A DNA stretch of 64,000 nucleotides from Blastomyces gilchristii SLH14081 (Eukaryota; Ascomycota; Eurotiomycetes; Onygenales; Ajellomycetaceae): the NCBI RefSeq assembly GCF_000003855.2, contig NW_003101669.1, forward strand, positions 810,795 to 874,794, read 5' to 3'. The position numbers were made by a program, and so were the translations under genes. Under the pieces are notes generated by a model. That model was given only the letters and a program-made list of their open reading frames with translations. It did no database searches and was not told where the DNA came from. Shown here piece by piece: positions 20,843 through 33,869 of the stretch. Within the stretch, counting starts at the first letter, position 1. Each line of letters opens with the position of its first letter.

Positions 20843-22500
20843 ACATTAGAGGGGGGGATCTGGAGTTGCTGTTTGCGTGTTTTCTGTTTGCATTTTCCAC
20901 TATCCTGAGCATTATGTTGAGAATTTCTCCATTGGAAAAATTGTTGCTGTATTGTATATATATAGTAAAGACTTTCTTTTACTTGATACCTTTTTTCCGT
21001 CCAAAAGAAAAGAATCATAAATAAGACTTATCTCGTCGGACCTTGTTGTATATTCTCAATGCAGTATCGCAACTCTCTTGCGCCATGCAACTAACTCCAA
21101 TGGCGGCGATTTGTGGCCAAGAGCGAAGACGGAGGATATTTATAGCGACCAACGCGATGGGCATACATATACTGCGTCAAACCTGCCTGTCAGCCAGCAT
21201 GGATAGTATTACTGGACTTTTATTGGGCTTCAAAGATCGTCCCAGATTACGTAGGATTATTATGAGGTTGATCGGCTCTAGTGACACCCAACCAACTTCC
21301 GATTATAAGAGAAGCATGCTGTACAGCGTATTAAAGTATTAATTATCCCGCCGTGTCCCGCCCGGATTCGAACTTCAGCCCGCATCCCAATGGCTGATTT
21401 ATAAGCAGGAAGCGGAGACGAGGGAAGCCGGGAGAAGTCTGGAGGGAATATCATGGGCAAAGGATTAAGGATTCCACTGCCAGATGTTGTATTTATCAGC
21501 TTTCGAGGGCCACGGCAAGCTAACAAGAGTGCATGTACTCCGTATGGTGGGTGAGCGAAGGCTCCTCAATTAGCCGATCTGTGTTAAAAATAATATTAAA
21601 TTATCCGTCATCTCTGACAGAGTGGTATTGGGGGTGAAGAAACATGATAGTTATATTTTTGCCCTAGCTCGATATCCATGCTGTACCCGAGCATAATAAC
21701 CTGGCCACAAGATAGTTTCTTTGACCATGATAATGTGTGTAGTTGCAGGTCTAGGGTTGATTGTGCGCAGGGGCTTTATATTATTGGTGATGCATGGATG
21801 GATATCTTCTCTTTACTTACACATACGGAGTACTATGGAAGCAGATTTGGATCAACAACAGATATGGAATCAGTCAATGGGTAGTTAGTGCCGTAACTTT
21901 ACGGTCTAAATAGCTCTGTAAATATGGAATAATGCGAAATATCCAGCCCCGATATACCCCTCCATGGAGCTCCGCAGAAACCCCCTCTGCTCCGGGCCTA
22001 TGGTTAGTTATTATTATTATTATTATTATTATTGCTGGTGCTGCGGTTACAATCCACTAAGAAAGACGAACAACACTAAGAAGTTAAAACTTACCGGCGT
22101 TCATTCTCGTGTGATATAAAAGATCTCGACATGGAAGCGGGCCATCGGAAATAATTCTTCTTAAATACTTTAATTTTTACTTTCCTCCTCCACACAATCC
22201 AATTCCTCCTTTTTTTATATATATATATTTTTTTTGTGTTCTTGCGCCGTTCGGCAAAGCTGCTTCGAAATCCCGAACAGTCTATATTTTTTTTGCCTCC
22301 CCCCGGCCGAAAGAGGAAACTTTCTTTTTTTTTAATATATTCCATTCCGTCCATCAAACACCCGCAGCAACGACAATTTTCCCGCATAATTTGCCCTTCC
22401 TTTTAGCCTTCCCCTAGGCCTGTGAGGCCGCCTGTATTCCAGCTGTCTACACTCTTTCACCATCCCGACGAGCTAAATATATGAACTAGCTTCTGTCGTC
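20843..22500. other. Intergenic region before the glutamate-cysteine ligase gene
   Basis: No gene is supported. The 99-codon frame at 21043-21342 lacks an ATG at its start and has no recognisable domain. Two TACGGAGTA-type motifs occur at 21536 and 21824, a TTA microsatellite at about 22008-22034, and several T-rich tracts at 22200-22340. Confidence 0.5.
22008..22034. repeat. (TTA)n microsatellite
   Basis: About nine TTA/ATT trinucleotide units. Similar trinucleotide tracts recur at 14587, 35166 and 43697, all outside genes. Confidence 0.85.
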
Positions 22501-25116
22501 ATGGGCCTGCTGTAAGAGAAAAGAGAAAAAAAAAAACCCCTCCCTCAACTCCAACCCCTCCCCCTTCGCATTTTTATAACGAAGCACCCATTTCTCACCG
22601 CTAAATTGTCTCATATAGAGCGCTTGGCACCCCGCTGGCCTGGCCGGAAGCGAAGAAGAATGCAAAGCAGGTCAGGGAATGGGGAATTGAAGTATGCGCG
22701 CGCGTCTCTCCTTTCCAGCCCGGATTAAAATGTCCTTAATTATGCCGCTAACGCTTATTCCGCTCAGCAACTTCTGGCCATCTGGAGAAAGGCGAAGGGC
22801 AAGGAACGAGATGCCCTGCTCTGGGGCGATGAGGTATGAGATCAATTATCCAACTTGAGTATATGATTTCCTCCTGATTGGTTTGCTGATGGTGATTTTC
22901 TGTTTGCGGAGAAAAACAGGTTGAGTACCTTGTCGTAGCCGTGGATGAGAAGGCACAGAAAGTGCGCCTTTCCCTCCGCCAGGCGGATATCTTGGATTCG
23001 CTCGCTCACGAGGAAGCGCAGGCAAATGGGAAGTTGGTGCAGGGGCTTCTGGATGGAGTGTATGTGATTATGATCAATAACGTGCTCCGTTTGCGCTATC
23101 CCTACGTTGTCATTGATCCGTATGTGGGGAGGATTTTAATTTGGTACATTGCTGCTAATGTCGCCCGTTTTGTTGTTGATACAGAAAGGAGCCACTTCCC
23201 AAGTTCCACCCGGAGTTTGGACGGTTTATGTTGGAGGCGACCCCAGGTCAGCCATGGGGAATCGGATTCGAAGATCTCTTAAAGGTGGAGTCTAACATGA
23301 AGTGGAGGTGCGTTCCCTCTCTAAGAAAAATTTCTATCAAAGCGCTCGAGCTTCAAATGCGCTGTGTATAACCTGCTAACATGTGCGTATGGTGAACAGG
23401 AGAGTTATTGCGAAAAAGCATATGGCACCGAATGAGTATCCCATAACCCTCACCACATTCCCACGGCTAGGCACCAAGGACGACTTCACATATCCGTCCT
23501 ACCCCCTCTCCGGCGGTGCGCTCCGCTCCCAATTCGTCCCCGACGAAATCGCAAACCCCCATATTCGCTTTCCCACACTAGCAGCGAATATCCGGTCCCG
23601 GAGAGGCCGAAAAGTGCGACTGAATGTCCCGGTGTTTCGAGATACGAATACTCCATGGCCATTTAATGACCCTACCGTCAACTACGATCTCCATAACTGG
23701 CCAGAGGACGATGATGTCCGCAAGGGAGCTGTGAAACAGAATCATGTGTATATGGATGCCATGGCGTTTGGAATGGGAAGTTGTTGCTTGCAGATCACCT
23801 TTCAGTGCAAGAATATTAAAGAGGGGCGGAGACTTTATGACCAGTTAAGCCCACTGGGCCCGATAATGCTGGCATTGACCGCTGCTACACCGATTTACAA
23901 AGGGTTCTTAGTGGACACTGACGTGCGGTGGAACCAGATCAGCAACGCGGTTGATTGCCGCACTCCTGAAGAGCTGGGAGAAAAGGTACGTTTTGACACT
24001 TCTAATCTAATTCGGGAGCAAATACTTTAACCCCTCCTCCAGTAAGTTACGATTCTAGTTCTAACAGGGAGGGGGGGAAAATGAAATTAGCCGCTCAAAA
24101 ATGACCGCTGGCGCATCCCAAAGTCGAGATATGCCTCCAACTCCACATACATATCCCAGGATCCGCGGCTGCGACCTGAATACATGGACCCAGACCTTGT
24201 CATCGACGAAGACATCAAGAGACGCCTCCTGGACGGCGGCATGGATGACCTGCTGGCCACCCACTTCGCCCACCTCTTCATCCGCGACCCCATCGTAATC
24301 TTCGCCGAGGACCTCCAAGAACTTGACCTCAACCAAACCAACCACTTCGAGAACCTACAGTCGACAAACTGGCAACACATCCGCTTCAAGCCACCGCCGG
24401 CCGAAAACGACATCGGCTGGCGCGTCGAGTTCCGCCCCATGGAGATCCAAATGACCGATTTCGAAAACGCCGCCTTCAGCGTATTCATGGTGCTCATCAC
24501 CCGAGCCATCCTCAGTTTCGATCTGAACCTCTACATCCCCATCCCGCGCACGACTGAGAACATGGAAACCGCCCACGCTCGCGATGCCGTCCTCGAGCAG
24601 AAATTCTACTTCCGCAAAGACCCCTTCCCACACCGTATCCCGCGCCCACAGCAACAGCAACAGCAGCCTTCCTACAGCAACCAAACAAATACCAGCGGAA
24701 ACGTCTCAGAGTCCAGCTCCCGTTGCTCCTCCGGCTTCTCAACTCCGAACCTACGCCCCGTCGAATCCGAGTACGAGCTCATGACCATCGCAGAGATCGT
24801 CAACGGGACACAGGACGGGTTTCCGGGCCTGATCCCGCTGGTCGAGTCGTATCTCAACGGCGTCAATGTCGATGTGGAGACGCGGTGTCAGCTGGCGACG
24901 TACCTAGAGCTTATCCGGCGGCGTGCAGATGGCAGTTTGTGGACGAATGCGAAGTGGATCCGTGAGTTTGTGGCTAAGCACCCGGAGTATAAGCATGATA
25001 GTGTGGTCTCGGAGAAGATCTGCTTTGATCTTGTTAATGCTGTTGAGGAGGTTACGGAGAAGGAAGGGAAGGGTGGGAGTGTTGGGTGGGAGATGTTGAG
25101 TAGGACTACGGAGTGA
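22501..25116 (+). CDS. gcs1: Glutamate-cysteine ligase catalytic subunit
   Basis: Seven exons: 22501-22511, 22619-22691, 22768-22833, 22920-23059 (or to 23119), 23185-23307, 23400-23985 and 24091-25116. This gives 674 residues, or 694 with the longer fourth exon. The first exon is only 11 bases (MGLL). The N-terminus reads MGLLALGTPLAWPEAKKNAK, and LLWGDEVEYLVV, FHPEFGRFMLEATPGQPWG and MAFGMGSCCLQITFQCKN are hallmarks of eukaryotic gamma-glutamylcysteine synthetase. The enzyme joins glutamate and cysteine with ATP, the first and rate-limiting step of glutathione synthesis in the cytosol. The exon 6-7 join restores KPLKNDRWRIPKSRYAS. A Gln/Ser-rich loop lies near residue 515-555. Exon 4 has two GTATGT donors in the same phase, so its end is uncertain. 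Confidence 0.94.
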
Positions 25117-26804
25117 TTTTTTCTTTTCCCCCTTTTGCCCACTTCTCTTTCGCCCTTTTTTCCATTTCTTTCTATTTCATTTTTTCCCCCATTTACTGTT
25201 ACTTGTATAACGCTGTTTACGTCCTGACTCCTGCGTTCTGGCTTTCTTCATACTTTTTGCTCTAGATCTTTGTCATGATGTCATTTCTAACGATATAATT
25301 GTCTACTTCATTCAGGGGCGGTGGTAACTGCTTTTTGCTAGGAATATTTAGACTCACCCCCAATGGTGGAATCAATGACCAAAGATATTTTGCCTTCTTT
25401 TTTTAACATTTTTCATTTCTTTCTATACGATGTGATTTACCATTCATTTCTGGCGGGGAAATCATGATTATGAATTAGTTTAGAGATGGATGGGTATTTC
25501 GCCAACCCCCCTTTGGTTCCTCTCTTTCATGCTCTTGTCTCATGCCCACTCACACGCACGCTTAAGATCTCATTATGGAAGATGCATAAAAGACCTATAC
25601 TCTGTACATACAGAGTACATCTGACTACTTCATCGCAACACGATAATTCCTACTAAGTGTAAATCTAATGTATTTAAACCCCCTTTTTTATACACCGGCA
25701 CTAACATCCCCCCTAACCTTCTTTTTTTCCTTTCTTCTTTTCCTTACTCTTTTTCTTTTTGCTTCATTGTTAAGTTACGGGACTGAAACGCTTGCATTTA
25801 CAGTACGTCCTGTTCAAGTTTCCTATTACCAGGTTGTTCAATTGGCAAACTGCTAGCCTTGGTGGTTATCAAAGCATGACGCTATTAACAGCCACAGCCA
25901 GCTGAGTTTAAGAGCCTGCCGCCATCATCCTCCTACCTAACAGCAGGCAGACGGAAGCTGTCATATGATGGGAAACAGAGATAGGGGCAACGGGGCTTTC
26001 TGTCTCGGACGTACTATGCATCAGAATCTCTTGAGTATAGTTAGCCTCAGCCCATCCTTCTCCATGAAATATGCGGTCCCAATTGCGCAATTGGCTAGCT
26101 ACCCAATCCTTCTACACCGCCAGTATAACTACTAAAAGTTTGACTACCAGCAAGGTACATGTACATACATATACACATTACATTAATCAACTCAAGCAAG
26201 AAGAACACCTCACCATATTGGTAAATTTCATAAACCAAACAACTCAACCCACGGAAATTCCCCCTCAGTTTCCCTCCTGGATCAACCTCCCTAGTATCTA
26301 GGATGAGGGCAATCCATCTCTGGTATTCCGTGAAAGCTACTTGAGCTCTCCGGGGTTCTGCCGACTCTCCCCCCCGTTCAAGGGATACCCATGGTTGAGC
26401 TTGAGAAGAAACAAAGATGCTCCAGCACCGTTTCTGAAAATAGCAGCAGTACATCCTCGCAATATGACGCGAAACAGAGCATTTCCAAGGGTTTCCAATG
26501 GCAAGGCAAACTTGACTTAAGCTAGCTAACTACCTGTGATAAATGCTGTTGGCCTGTAGTATATTAAATTACGTGATAACATCCAAAACGTTCAGCGCTG
26601 GCTGTGACTTCCGCGCCCAGGCATTCCGCCCAATATCAAATTACCAGGAAAGCCAGCTCTCTCTCAATTAAGGGGCCTTGCTCGACGTATCAACAAATTA
26701 TTATCGCCCTATGCATATATAAGTATAGAAGCACTCATGATTATCAGTGAGCGAAGAAAATAGTGTCCAGATTGAAAGAACCATCAGTAAAAAAAATCCT
26801 TCCC
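25117..26804. other. Convergent intergenic region
   Basis: A shared 3' region of 1.7 kb between the ligase gene and the VIT/vWA gene. The first 600 bases are T-rich on the plus strand. A 119-codon ATG frame on the minus strand at 26095-26454 has no recognisable features and is probably chance. Nothing else is seen. Confidence 0.5.
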
Positions 26805-29800
26805 TCAAAATAGACCATCAAACAGTCTCAAAAGCTCATCAGACCCCTGGCCTGCATTGCCTCCAATCTCCTTGATCCTCTCAACAGCCCAGCCCATGGC
26901 CTTGTCCCCGACAAGTTCCCAGGTATCCTTCTCGTCCAGACACTTCTTCTTCAAATACGCTAAGACAACAAGTGTCGCAACAATAGATCTCTGCTTTGTA
27001 TCCTTGCTGCCGACTCCAGATTGTTTTCCCAATATGGCTGCCCAATCTAGTTTCTTTTCGGCTTCCGACGCGTTGAGATCCATGATCGCAAATACATTGT
27101 CTTCCCACATCCATGATCCCTCGAAGGACTGATGCGATATCAAGGCGTGGACCTTATCCTGCGGCGACTTTGACTCTTTAGGTTCGGACTCTGACTTAAA
27201 GAATCTTGCCAGCTTTTGTTTCGCTGATGGTACCACGCTGGATCTTTTCCTGGCGAAAACGTTTGCTGACTTGGCCAAATCGTCACTTTTGCTCACTATG
27301 CCGTCCAGTCGCTCGCCACGTTTGAGTGCTAAGTAGTAGAAACCATCTTGTAAGCAATCTATTCACAAACGTAGGCGGACAACACACGCTTCTATACACA
27401 AACTGGGAATGCAAAAGGTGGAAACTATGCATGGTGAGAACTTACGAATATCAATACCGGATGAGGTTGACACGGCTGGTGGGCCTAAAGGAGATAAGAG
27501 TCGATTAGTACTAGAAAACGGCAAATTAAGGGATGAGGGTTTGGGATGTAGAGATGAATAGAAAGACGCCAAAGTAAGAGGGCGTGTGGGGGCTTGGTTC
27601 ATTGACTGGAAGGAGAGGGATAAGTGTCGCACCGAAAGGTGAGCTGGTTGCTTGCCCTGGAGGCGGAGGAGCTGATCCAAATAAACGCGTAGAGGCAGAT
27701 TGAGGAGGGGCGGCAAAACGTGATTGTGTATGGGAAGAGCTAGATGTAGAGAAAGGAGACCCGAAACCACCAGAAGCTAAGGGTTCTCCCAAAGGTGAAT
27801 CTGGCGTGTTGTTTGTTAGAACTGAGCCAAATGGAGAGTGAGGGGGAGGTTGAGATGGTGCAGCAAAGGGCAATTGGGTTATAGTGGAGCTAGATGTTGA
27901 GAAAGTAGATCCAAAACCTCCAAAGGCTGTAGGTCCGCCAACGCTTGAACCCGGAAGGTTATATGCTGGAGCTGAGCCAAAAAGTGCGGTGGTATTTGAA
28001 GCTGATGGATTTAGAGAAGGCGAAGCAAATAAGGATGTCGGGTTAGGGGAAGGCGGAGGAGCAGCAGGATGGGACAGAAGTGGGGGTGAATAATTAGAGA
28101 AAGAACCTCGTGGACTGGGCGAAGCCTTACCAGACATAGTGGAATAACGAGGCATAGTACAAAGCTCCTCTGTGTACTCCTCCTGGTCATAATCCATGAC
28201 AAAACCTGTATCGCCGTCAAACGACTCCTCATCGTCTGTATGATCCCGGTCGCCAGCAGTTTCAGAAATAGGATGATTGCGAATACCTGGCAGTCCTGCT
28301 TCTGCCTTCTTGTCCGCCTTGCCCCCATCCGTGGTTGACTCCACAGCGACAAAGGAGCAATATTTCCCAGCCACTTGAAACTGAATCCCGAGTCGAACAG
28401 CTTCGCGCTTCACAATATCCTCCTTTTTGCTTTCATGCTCGTTGACAATTAGCTGCCCCTTCTCATTCTTCGTATGGTATATCCACCCTCGGCCTTCTTC
28501 TAGTTCAAGTGTCACTTTCCGCGCAGCCAGTTGATGAAGCTTTGTGCCTTGGCCAATATCCTCTAGCGGAATTTTCAACATCAAAGGGCCGTGTTTCGAA
28601 GTGGCCCTGAGAACGAGTGATTTGAGGGCTGCACTAGGAGCGTCCGGAGACAGAAGGAAATAAACAGTGGTCCTCGTAAATGGGTAGAGCGTAGGTATTT
28701 TGTAAGGCGCCTGGAGAACCTTGGGAGGCTGTAGTTTAGGGAGATTAGCGTCAAGGGGGACAGTGATGGATTTGATGTCAGGCTCCTGATAGGAAGGGTC
28801 GAACAGCGAGATCGGTTCCTTCGATTGTGGGGTTTCTTTCTGTGCGTCCACCTCTATGGGTTCGGCTGAACGCTCTGCGGGACGACCAAAGTTCTCTCCG
28901 GTGGGAATTGCGTTTGGTTTCTCGATAAGCTCGAAATCCTCTTCCCCATCATTCTCATAAACAATTTCAGCAGTATAATCCTTAATATGAGGCGTCAAGG
29001 CTCCCTTCAACATGCGGACAACCTTTTTGTCCAGTTGTTCGTTATCGCCAACGAACTGTGCGAAGCCATCACCAGCTCTTGCAATGCCCTCGATAAGGGA
29101 TTGGGATGCGCCACTGCCGATACCCAAGCTGAACAGTCGAATGGGCTGCTCAGACACCACTTCGTTAAGGTAGGCAAAGAGCGTTTTCTGGTCCCAAATT
29201 TCACCGTCCGAGAGTAACAGAACATCCAAATCCAGGTCCTTGAGACGATTTTTCACCGTAGCCTTCACAGGCTCGAGCATCTCTGTCCCTCCGAAATCCG
29301 CAGCTATCGAATCCACGTACTGAAGGGCCGCCTTTAGGGAGGAAGCATCGTATGTTTTACTTTTGTTCCACATGAAGGAATGGCGCGAGCCAAAAGAGCA
29401 AATATTAAACTTGACACCGACTGGAAGGGATTTGAGGAAAACTCTCAATGCTGATTGAAGGGTCTTAATATTTCCTGTCATACTCCCACTTCGATCAATG
29501 ATGAAAACGATTTCCGGGTTATTATTCGGGATGTTGAACTTGGGAACGAGTGTTGCCATCACAGCTCGCTGGTTGGGAATAGTCGGGTGTTTCTCCACAA
29601 ATGCGCTTGGTACATCCTGATCTTTTGCATTGACGATCAACACAAAGTCCGTATCGAAAAATGCATTTCCTTGCTGCATAGTGTGTGCCGCAGAAGCGAG
29701 ATTTGGTTCAAACAAGTCTTGGGCAGCAACTGATGTCCGGCCCAGCGTGATTGCAACGGGGTGAGTTGGAGAATGCAGGCCGCGGATGGTGGATCCTCTG

Positions 29801-30390
29801 TCCACTGAAACGTCTACCGTGATATTGATGGCACCCTTCTTTACAAAGCTGGCCAGGGATTGGCTCAATTCACCAGTGTCTACAGAAGAATTTGCATAGC
29901 GGGGGCAGATGATGGCTGGAATACTGAAACGGACACCATCCGCTTGAGAGTCATGCTGCAACTCGCCCAGGTAAGTAATCTGCACAACTGCTTTGGAACC
30001 CACGGGGATTTTGCCTATGCTAGTGGTGAAAGTGTCAGACGCCAGGGCGGACTGCTCCAACAGGGCTGCGGCCTGGCCTTTTTTGACAGCGTCCTGGTAT
30101 TCGAGCTTAGCCTCCTGCCGTTCCTTCACGAGCCCATGGATGACTCGATTGTCAATTTCACACTTAAAACCCACAACGCTGACGCCATCGTGCAAAGGGA
30201 AAGTATACTTGACATCTCCTAATTCTCCTGATGTGGGATTAATGAAAGTCTGGGTCAAGGTTGTCCTGGAAGACGTCGACAGTATGGTGGAATGTGCTTT
30301 GAGGTCGACTTGGGGGATGTATTGGCGCGTTCCGGATGCCGAATACCAACACCCGCATTTTGGTAGTAGGTGATTTGGGCGGCGGGACAT
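26805..30390 (-). CDS. VIT and von Willebrand factor A domain protein
   Basis: Three exons: 27633-30390, 27446-27484 and 26805-27328, giving 1106 residues. The middle exon is only 39 bases. The joins read SSPFG-PPAV and GIDI-PLKRGERL. The ATG at 30388-30390 (MSRRPNHLLPKCGCW) is preferred over a non-ATG upstream extension. A VIT domain covers about residues 10-140. A vWA domain begins near 290 with the MIDAS motif DRSGS at Asp299 and continues with FGGTE and LLSDGE. After it come a charged linker, a Pro/Ser/Phe-Gly-rich low-complexity stretch with repeated FGS and SPFG units near 790-920, and a basic then helical C-terminal region. The architecture matches the inter-alpha-trypsin-inhibitor/VWA5A family found widely in filamentous fungi. 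There is no signal peptide, so it is probably cytosolic; its role is unknown. Confidence 0.88.
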
Positions 30391-32038
30391 GGTTGCTAGT
30401 TTTTGACTTTGAGACAGGAAGATTAATAAGATCACTTAATATGTATGTATCGTAGAAGACAGCTTCCTCATATATAATTTTCAGAACAAGGGGTAAGTTA
30501 CTGGCGAAGTTAATAAAAATGCCGCGCCACAATGTCAGCCAGCATGAATAATGATAGAAAGTCGAAAAGTATTCGACAGGAAACGGCGGAACCAAGGCAT
30601 CCTTTATACTTGTTCCAGCCTTTTTAGTGCTGGGGCCTAGCCATCATCCACCATGGCTGTTTGTGTCTTGAACCCATCTCTCTGCCCGAGCGTGCAACAC
30701 CAGTCTAACGGGCCACACGAGCCGAGAGGCGTTGGGCGACAAGCCTCAGCTCAGCAATGGTTGGCTCCACACCAAGCTCTCTCTCCCAAGGCTGTTCTTT
30801 CAAACGGGGAGATGGAAGAAATTTTGGCAGAGACCCTGCTTGCAGGGCGCCACGGCGGGTGTTATCATGCTGCCTGATGCTGTGACTCCTGTTGCCTATC
30901 TCCCCGCATCCTGTATTTTCCCCTGGCTTCCTCTGCCTGGTGAATTCTTCATTTCTGCCCTCTCTCTGTCTCTTTCCGGAGGAGGGAAGACGTTACATCT
31001 CCATCTTTCAGGCCAGCTCCTTTGATGTCACAAATATTCCGGAGAGAGCTCCCTTTGACGTCATGCCCGATTTGGCTAGATCCTTTCAACGATTAGTTAG
31101 TTACATCATCGCCATTTTATCCTGCGCAAAACATACACACAAGGATCAATTGGTGCAGAAAAAAAAAAAAAAAAAAAGAGAGAGCATCCCCTATCAGAAT
31201 TCCTAGGTGAATCTTTTCTAGCTTTTTGTGTGTTCTACGAATATTCTCTATTGTTGGCTCGAATAAAATGGTAAAAAAAAAAGCTCTCAAGCCCACGGAA
31301 AACCTCGCTTTCAAGGGCTTCATCTTAGCTACATTACATTGGGTCTCCATTCATCGATAATCAAATGTCAATGATATTGCAGCCGAGTGCCTAATTTCCT
31401 AGCAAGAATTGAGCCGGGTAGGGCGGGAAGAGACAAAAGGAGAGGGGAAATAAAAATTTACAAGAAACCAAGAAGAAGATCAATCAATGGCTGTTGAAAT
31501 TTCTCTCGTTACCCACATTCCACCAAACGTTTCGGCTAGAATCTACCAATAGAATAGAACAGCAATTGCATGACAACGTAAATAATTTATCCGATGGAAC
31601 AACAGTGGCCTTCAAAATGAGAAAGAAAGAAATGAAAGAAAGAAATATCAAAAGCAACGTCGCTACTACCTCCCAGCTTGAAGATCCGGAACCCCAAAGT
31701 AAAAGTAATAACTGACGCATCACAATCCAAGCAAAAGACCGACCCAAGACGAGTAGAGAAAGAAATAAGAAGTAGAGAGCAGAGGTAAACAGGCACACAG
31801 GCTGTAGGTGAATTCACAATTTGGCTTCACCGATGCAGAAAGGAGGAATGGATATTGCTAAAAACAAAGCAAGGACACGGAAGCTAAATAACGCCAATCA
31901 GGTCTATCCCTATGGATATATATCAGAAGTTTTTAGTAAATAATAATAGTAATAATAATAAATCCCAAACCCTAACTCCATTTTTCGGTACTAAGAGTAC
32001 ACATTATAAGGTAGGCGAGTATATGTATATACCAGCAT
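30391..32038. other. Intergenic region between the VIT/vWA gene and nsdD
   Basis: It contains the VIT/vWA promoter and the nsdD 3' UTR, both on the minus strand. No gene is supported. It holds a 19-base A run (31159-31177) and one palindromic TGACGTCA site. The frame at 30653-30877 looks like chance coding. Confidence 0.5.
31056..31063. promoter_or_regulatory. CRE-type bZIP site TGACGTCA
   Basis: A perfect 8-base palindrome 666 bases upstream of the VIT/vWA start. A related half site, TGATGTCA, lies about 32 bases away (31024-31031). ATF/CREB-type bZIP factors bind TGACGTCA. Use at this gene is inferred. Confidence 0.35.
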
Positions 32039-33869
32039 CTAAGAACGAGTTGATGATCGAGAATCCACACTGTTTTTAGGTCTGAGATTTGGGCCCAGCG
32101 AGGAGGGTTTATTATTGCCGGCCTTCCGAGTAAGTTTTGCATAATGTAGGCCACAAGCGTTGCAAAGAGTGCGAGCGCCATCTGGTCCGCGTCTCCACTC
32201 AGGAGTTTCTGCTCGATTACAACTATGGCATCGGCCAGGAGGGGCAGCTTTCTGTAAATTGGGGATCGTTAGTGCTAGCATTGGCTAAGATGGCTGGGAG
32301 TAAATGGCTATGCTAAGTTGAATAGGTAGGCGATGTGCTGTGCTTAAGATAAGGAAAATGGTAGGTGTACATACCCCTCGCCGCTTCTTAGTATCACCGC
32401 CGGCAAATCCACCCCCTCCTTTAAAATCTTCCCGATACATAGGCGGTTGTCCTTCCTTACGGATGCCGTTAGTTTTGTAAACTGGTCCCTGAGCTCGTTG
32501 CTCTGCCTGCTGCTCCGCTAGAACCTGTTCAACAGCCAGACTCCGAATTCTAGCCAGAGCATCAGATGTTCGACGGAGCGTCAGTACCAGATCATCAATC
32601 TCCGCCAATTGCGGTATCAATCCCACAACTGGCCCCGGCCGATTACTCTGGTGAGCTTTGGCACCAAAGTGGCTTGCGAACTCAGCTACTCTGCTACAGC
32701 CTTCGACAATCTGCTTAATAGTTAACGAAAAGGTGTAATGAACCAAAATATAGCTAGATACATACCTCGAGATAGGACGATTCAACATCATATCCGTCCA
32801 GTTGCCGTTTAACAGACTCGCTATGAGGTGCGGTAGTGCCATTAGTAACCCGTACCCCTTGTTGCATATCCTCGATGCGGGCTGGATCGATACCGTTTTG
32901 GTTCCAAGGGGGAACAAAACCTGACCGTGATTCATAGGGCGCAGTATGGTATTGTAGCGAAGGTGGGCCGTTGGGAGCGTGGGCGCCAAATGGTGCTGGT
33001 TGAGAGTATGGAGGATAGTTATTAGAAGACGACATCGCCCCTGCAGAAGATGGTCCACTGAACTCGTAGCTGGAACTTTGGGAGTTTGTCAGGGAGGGTG
33101 TCCCTGTTTTAGAGCTTTGAGTTGGTGACTTCCCCGAGCTTAGGGATGGGATTGATGGATTGCGAGAACCCTGGGATTGCGTTGACGCAAAACTCGATCG
33201 CTGCCCTTCAGGATGAGGTGGTCCGCTCTGGGCGCTCGAATGTGCGCTGAATGGATTATCCCTTAGGAATAATGTTGAGGTTAAAAATGGATTGGGAGGG
33301 CCACTAGGTCCCTCTGCACCTGGGCGGGCAACGATATTTGACGGCATGGCAGATGATACAGGGGGTTGTCCTGGGTTAGAGGAAGACGAAGCTGTGTGAG
33401 AATAGGGTAGAGTGTCGCTACCTAATGCTTCATGTATTGAAGGGAGAGATTGCCGTTGAATGGTATGCAGAGTTTGGTTGGGCGATTTCTGGTCCTTATC
33501 TTCGTCCCCGGGGTGTCTTGTATCGGTAGGAGAGACCTGCGCCGATCCGGCAGACGACAAATAATTATAAGAGTGGTGACCCGGATGATTAACAGTTGTC
33601 GGATTGACTTGCGGTGCAGTTGAAACAGACAATCCCGCCGCGCCTGGTGGGAATTGAGCGCTGCTCCGTTGACGGTCACTCTTGGCGGTTTCTAAATCCA
33701 GCTGGCCAATAGACGGTAACGACTCTCTATGTGCATCGCTCTGATGATGTAAACTGTTCCCGTGCTCCTTGACACCGTCCGCTTCCCGTCTCGGTGACTG
33801 AAATGGCGCTGTTGCTGAACCTGAAACTCCATAGACGGGCCAATGCCTGCCCGCCTCCCCTGTGACCAT
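32039..33869 (-). CDS. nsdD: GATA transcription factor NsdD
   Basis: Three exons: 32766-33869, 32375-32713 and 32039-32251, giving 551 residues. Donors are GTATGT in both introns; the last intron has a CTAAC branch site 19 bases before its CAG. The start is the ATG at 33867-33869. Residues 1-365 are Ser/Pro/Gln-rich. Exon 2 carries a helical stretch (EIDDLVLTLRRTSDALARI) of about 113 residues. Exon 3 holds one GATA zinc finger, CHSC-X18-CNAC, near 485-520, with the sequence AETPEWRRGPDGARTLCNAC. A single finger close to the C-terminus is the NsdD layout, unlike the two-finger siderophore regulators. In Aspergillus NsdD activates sexual development and represses conidiation. The first intron has a tandem AAG/CAG acceptor, which adds or drops one Gln. 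Confidence 0.9.

Noticed and set aside
21043..21342. 99-codon plus-strand frame
   Set aside because: Non-ATG start, no recognisable motif.
21352..21390. tRNA-like B box (TTCGAATCC on the minus strand)
   Set aside because: The T stem does not pair (TGAAG against CCGGG) and no A box or acceptor stem is found at the right distance.
26095..26454. 119-codon minus-strand frame with an ATG
   Set aside because: No domain, odd composition and a location in a convergent spacer; probably chance.
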